Shown here piece by piece: positions 60,146 through 64,000 of a DNA stretch of 64,000 nt (position 1 is its first letter; each line of letters begins with the position of its first letter). The position numbers and the translations under genes were made by a program. The stretch spans positions 310,001 through 374,000 of the forward strand of contig WSUB01000017.1 in the NCBI GenBank assembly GCA_019633425.1, written 5' to 3'. The notes below the pieces were generated by a model. That model did not search any database and had not been told where the DNA came from. It saw nothing but the letters and a program-made list of their open reading frames with translations. This DNA comes from Tulasnella sp. 424. Its lineage: Eukaryota; Basidiomycota; Agaricomycetes; Cantharellales; Tulasnellaceae.

Positions 60146-61790
60146 TATGGTTAATTATGGACCTGCCCTTGGGCTAAGCTTTCTGCTCTTGATGAGGACT
60201 TCCTAGTGCTTTTATTTCCTTGGCCTTTGTATTTACGTACGCCGCTATCCCATTGTTGTACGACGATAGAGCCTCAACAGCCCAACTTGCGAACCCAGGC
60301 TGAGTGTCGCCAGATGTCGTTCTCACACTCTCGCTCGATTGATCCTGGTCGTAGGCCGTTTGACTGGATAACTGACGTTGGCTTACGAGAAGTCGGCGAG
60401 CATACCCAGGCCAGCGATTTCGGGATTGTTAAGGCTCTAATAGCTCCCATTCTTGAGCAAGACTAAAGAAACTGACCTTCGGTTAGGTGCAGCTGCGGAC
60501 TGTATTAACTTCGGATCGGATTGCTGGGATGCCATCCTAAGCCAGAGCCAATGAATAAACTTCAATTGATCCTTTTACAATCCAATGGGAGGAGGGATCG
60601 GTTACGGCCACGCTGATCGACATGGAGGCAACGAACCAATCACATCGGGTAACTAAGAATACTTTACAACTAGGTATTGAGCCTGGCCATGAGAAGTGGC
60701 CTGATCATGCGCGATTGTAAGTCGCTTTCGATTTAAGGCTGCCCTAAGAGGCCTCAGAAGCGAAGTGGGGGCTTCAAGCTCCTTCTTTCCGGAAGCCCCA
60801 ACAGCAGGGCAGGCAAACAAGGGCTCTACAGGACGGCGGATCGACATTGAGTCAGACGAGAATTCGCTCAATCAAGGGCCAAGCAAGGGCCGCGCAAAAT
60901 GACAGTGATTGACGTTCCTGGTCTTCCGTGGCGTCTTGGCGACGCGGAATATTCGGGAGGGAGCAACTCGACGTCTAATTGGAGAAATTCCGACCTTGTT
61001 TCGGATAATGGTGAACGGCATGGTTAACTAGGGATGACTTCTCTCTCACAGTCGTGGTCCTCGGATAATGCAAGCATGCCGTCGAGAGTAGCAGCGAGGA
61101 GCCTCGGGCAAGGGATGGGCAACAACAGTCCATTTGACCACACAGTCTCGGGGCTAGCTTGAAGGGCGGAAGGGAAGGGGTTCCAGTCGTTCCGTCGTGA
61201 GACAGGAGACCGTTGCTGCTCCATGCTGTGCCACACACTTTTATCCATATCTGACAGCCGAAGAAGTTGATGGGAGAAGCAGCGCGAGAAAACGGGGGGA
61301 AGTCTCAAGAGCTTCATGAGGCATCTTTCGTACCCAGATTCGACTTGATTGCATCCACCTTAACCTTTCCAAACCGCTTGTAGGGCACTCCCATTCGATT
61401 GTGTTTTGCTGGTCAAAGCGTCGTCGTGGAGGTGAGTGTGTGTCAGTAAATGTTGCAGGGTAACCGTGGAAGACAATGTTCTAAATCCGCGCGCGTGGAT
61501 GTCACGCTTGTCGGATCTCGAACGCCGTTGCCCCCCTTGGCGACCGACCTCCCGCGCCTCGTCGCTGCTGGCTCAACATCCCCCCCTCACCACCCGACAG
61601 ACGGCGTTCGCGCTCTTCCTCCCACCCACACTCATTGTCTTATACCCTCGCTCTTTTTTTTTCTGTCACTCGTTCTCGAGCTGTACTTGCTCACCGTCCT
61701 TCCTTTGTTCAAAGTCGATCAAAGCCCTCGTCTGTCAAAGCACTCCCACCTCTCCCTTCAAAGTAACTGCCCCTCTATCGCCCGCCAAAT
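60146..61790. other. intergenic upstream of the surface protein gene
   Basis: 1.65 kb with no supportable gene. The last 200 nt are strongly pyrimidine-rich (61610-61790), typical of a fungal promoter and leader. Confidence 0.55.
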
Positions 61791-63553
61791 ATGCCTTACC
61801 CGTTGAACATGGAATATCGCCTCAGGAAGAGAGCACCCCCGGCCGATGGTCAGTAGAACAGAGTTTGATGAAAATTCGATTTTTGACTGACCGCCATCAA
61901 CTTATTTCCCTCCTTAGGCAACAACAACAACGATACTGGTGACTCTCCGTAAGCAGACTCTGGCATCGGTTCGTGCATACGACTATAGTGATTGACATCG
62001 CCTTTTGCACTTGCTAGTGGCGGTACCGACACCGGAAATGGGACGACGACCACTACCACTGCAGCCCCAACAACCACTAAGGCGACGACTACCGCGAGGC
62101 CTACTACTACAACTACTCCTCCCCCTACAACGTCGGCCTCTCGCTCCCAGTCGACGACTACAACTCCTTCGCCCTCCGCTACCAAGCCCACCACCACCAC
62201 CACCACCACTACCACCACCACCGTCCCCCCAACCACGACAACAACCCAGGCTCAAAGCTCTTCGACAACTCCAATCACCACGCAGAGTTCGTCGACGCAG
62301 CTGATCAACAGCAATATCCCGACCACGATGACTAATGTTCCGCTCGTGACCGGCGCTCCCACCACCATGTACGTCTGATTTTCGGTGTTTCTCCTCCCTG
62401 TGCCTGGGTTCGCTTATTGGCCCTGCTTTTCTTCATCAGGACCAACCTTCTAAACACCCAGATGTACACCACCTCTGGTGGTCAAGTCTACACTGTCACC
62501 AATCTCGTCTCAGGCGCTTACCCAACGGATCAGGCGTCTACTGGTGGATCAAGCTCGTTCTTCCAAAATAAAGGCGCTGTAGCGGCAACTTTCATCGTCG
62601 CAGGATTGGCAGGAACAGCTCTATTGCTCGTCGCAATCATGACTTGCATTCGGCGTCGAAGGATCAAGCAATTTGAGAAGGAAGTTGCGATGACCACTGC
62701 CGCCGCCGCTCGCACAACTCGGAAGCCATCATTTGATGACGAGGATGGTGCGGGCTACCCGCAGATGAGGCAGGCCAACACCGGAGGTTATCCATTCTCT
62801 TCTTCTGCTGCTGCCACCTCCGCTGCGGGAGGTGGGGTTGCCGCTGCCGCTGGCGTTCCCGGTTACGGAGCAACTACTGCAAGCCGAAGCCGCAGTCGCC
62901 GAACGGCCCCCAACGACAATGCCCCTGCCTCTAGCGACTACTATTCAAGCACTCCTTACAACGCAAATGGAGGATATCCTCCTCAGCCCATGCCGGCCTA
63001 TTCCAGTTCTCATGGTCACGAAGCCTATTCTCAACATGACTATGATAGGAGTTACGGTTACGAAGGGTATGATCAGTATGGTGGACAGCAGCAGCAGCAG
63101 CAGTATGGCCAAGCGTATGGGAATCCAGAAGAATATGGCTACAACAATGCCTATGGAGGATACGACGCGTACGGCCAACATCAGGGATACGAGAACGCGT
63201 ATGCTGCCAATACCAGCACTGCAGCTGCATCTGCCTCTGCAACTGCAGCCGTCCCTGCCATCAAAACCACTGCAGCAGCTCCTGAGCCATCCGCGACCAC
63301 GAGCGGCTCCGGTGCAGCCGCTGGTCAGGCATATGCTGGTCGGAACTTGACTCCTGGCGACGCTACTGCGACCTACGCGAAGGCCAACCCCGCGAGAAAG
63401 AGCGTGCAAGATGATACCTCCATCAGGAGCTTCTATTCAGATGAGGACCCCGTGCCGAACATCCCCAAGGCTCAACTGAAGGTACGGTCCACGGAAATTC
63501 ACAGCGCCGAAACCGTCCAATTGACATACTCTTTCTAGGTTGCCAACGAGTGA
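61791..63553 (+). CDS. Thr-rich single-pass surface protein (mucin-like sensor type)
   Basis: Exons 61791-61848, 61918-61948, 62018-62368, 62440-63481 and 63539-63553 give 498 aa. A short head ends in RLRKR, followed by an Asn/Asp stretch. An extracellular region of about 100 residues is almost wholly Thr/Ser/Pro, so likely heavily O-mannosylated. One transmembrane helix follows (about 193-217, 'AAATFIVAGLAGTALLLVAI' type), then an RRRR stop-transfer and a long cytoplasmic tail rich in Gly, Tyr, Gln and Ala (YGYEGYDQYGG, QQQQQQ). The layout resembles fungal wall-stress sensors and Skg6/Axl2-like membrane proteins, but no defined domain is present. No classical signal peptide is visible, so the start exon is tentative. 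The last exon encodes only VANE. Confidence 0.75.
62040..62240 (+). repeat. (ACN)n codon-repeat tract encoding poly-Thr
   Basis: Runs of ACC/ACT/ACA codons, including a nearly pure ACC stretch at about 62188-62222. Such tracts are prone to length change by slippage. Confidence 0.7.
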
Positions 63554-64000
63554 ACGCACTGCCGTCGTTTTCTGGCTCCCGACTATTCACATTTCGTCCG
63601 TCTTGCACTCCCGTTTTCCCTTTTATCCACCAAGAGCCGTAACGGCTTTCCGCTAGCCGAAGCTCTCTTGAACCGACTTCACCTCCCTTCCCATTCATAG
63701 CGGAGAATACCAACTCTCAATTCACTCCCTAACACATTCAGATTCTATTCTTTGCTTGTTTTTGTACTCCCCTCATCCCCCTTCTCATCCTCCCCCGACT
63801 CTGCGCTTGCGCAGCCTTGCCTTCGTCCAGCCCTTTGCTTAGGAACTGGATATTCTGGGCAAAGAGCTACTTGTTAAATTGCACATAGTAAGGGCTTACC
63901 TCGATCGAGTTGGGGTACTAACTACCCATCGTCTCTCTACTCGGTGTTTCCGTTTCATTGCTGGGATTCGGTATCTCTTTTTGTCGCTTTTCATTACTGT
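63554..64000. other. 3' flank at window end
   Basis: Pyrimidine-rich sequence after the surface-protein stop. No further gene start can be supported before the window ends. Confidence 0.5.

Noticed and set aside
62040..62240. Tandem ACC/ACA codon tract as a CRISPR-like or satellite array
   Set aside because: No spacers; it is codon-level repetition inside an open frame with Thr-rich coding.

Overview
The window looks like a scaffold piece from a basidiomycete fungus, most likely an Agaricomycete. Genes are dense and split by many short introns (about 45-75 nt, GT...AG, with one GC...AG). Exon-by-exon phase checking gives continuous proteins for almost every multi-exon gene. The content fits an Agaricomycete: expanded F-box proteins, tandem P450s, KHA1-like K+/H+ antiporters, a kinase-TPR protein and GPI-anchored secreted proteins of unknown role. 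There are two 99-base N gaps, and both look like assembly artefacts.

Layout. 1-0.44 kb: 3' end of an acetolactate synthase regulatory subunit gene (ILV6). 0.8-5.85 kb (minus): a RasGEF fused to a degenerate Ras-like G domain. 5.85-9.4 kb: gene-poor. 9.57-12.8 kb: a long serine-rich protein with a C-terminal membrane hairpin. 13.2-25.2 kb: a duplicated block, P450 / F-box / F-box / P450, with a third orphan copy of the P450 upstream region. 25.3-27.2 kb: a kinase-like gene broken by two frameshifts. 27.7-34.1 kb: an Old Yellow Enzyme ending in KDEL, a GPI-anchored secreted protein, a membrane-anchored GH18 chitinase (minus) and RNA polymerase I subunit RPA12. 34.5-35.7 kb: a 1.2-kb fold-back repeat element. 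37.2-42.4 kb: a protein kinase fused to about 26 nearly identical 40-residue TPR units. 42.8-44.6 kb (minus): an unrecognised membrane protein. 45.0-53.8 kb (minus): two tandem intact K+/H+ antiporters. 55.8-63.6 kb: a secreted 5'-nucleotidase, a Nudix-like membrane protein and a Thr-rich single-pass surface protein.

How the genes relate. There is no single operon-like pathway. Housekeeping genes (ILV6, RasGEF, RPA12) alternate with accessory clusters that have grown by local duplication: P450s, F-box proteins, antiporters and TPR units. Secreted and wall-facing products (chitinase, GPI protein, nucleotidase, mucin-like sensor) are common, but nothing in the sequence shows that they act together. 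All functional calls rest on motifs and family knowledge read by eye. No database search was run.
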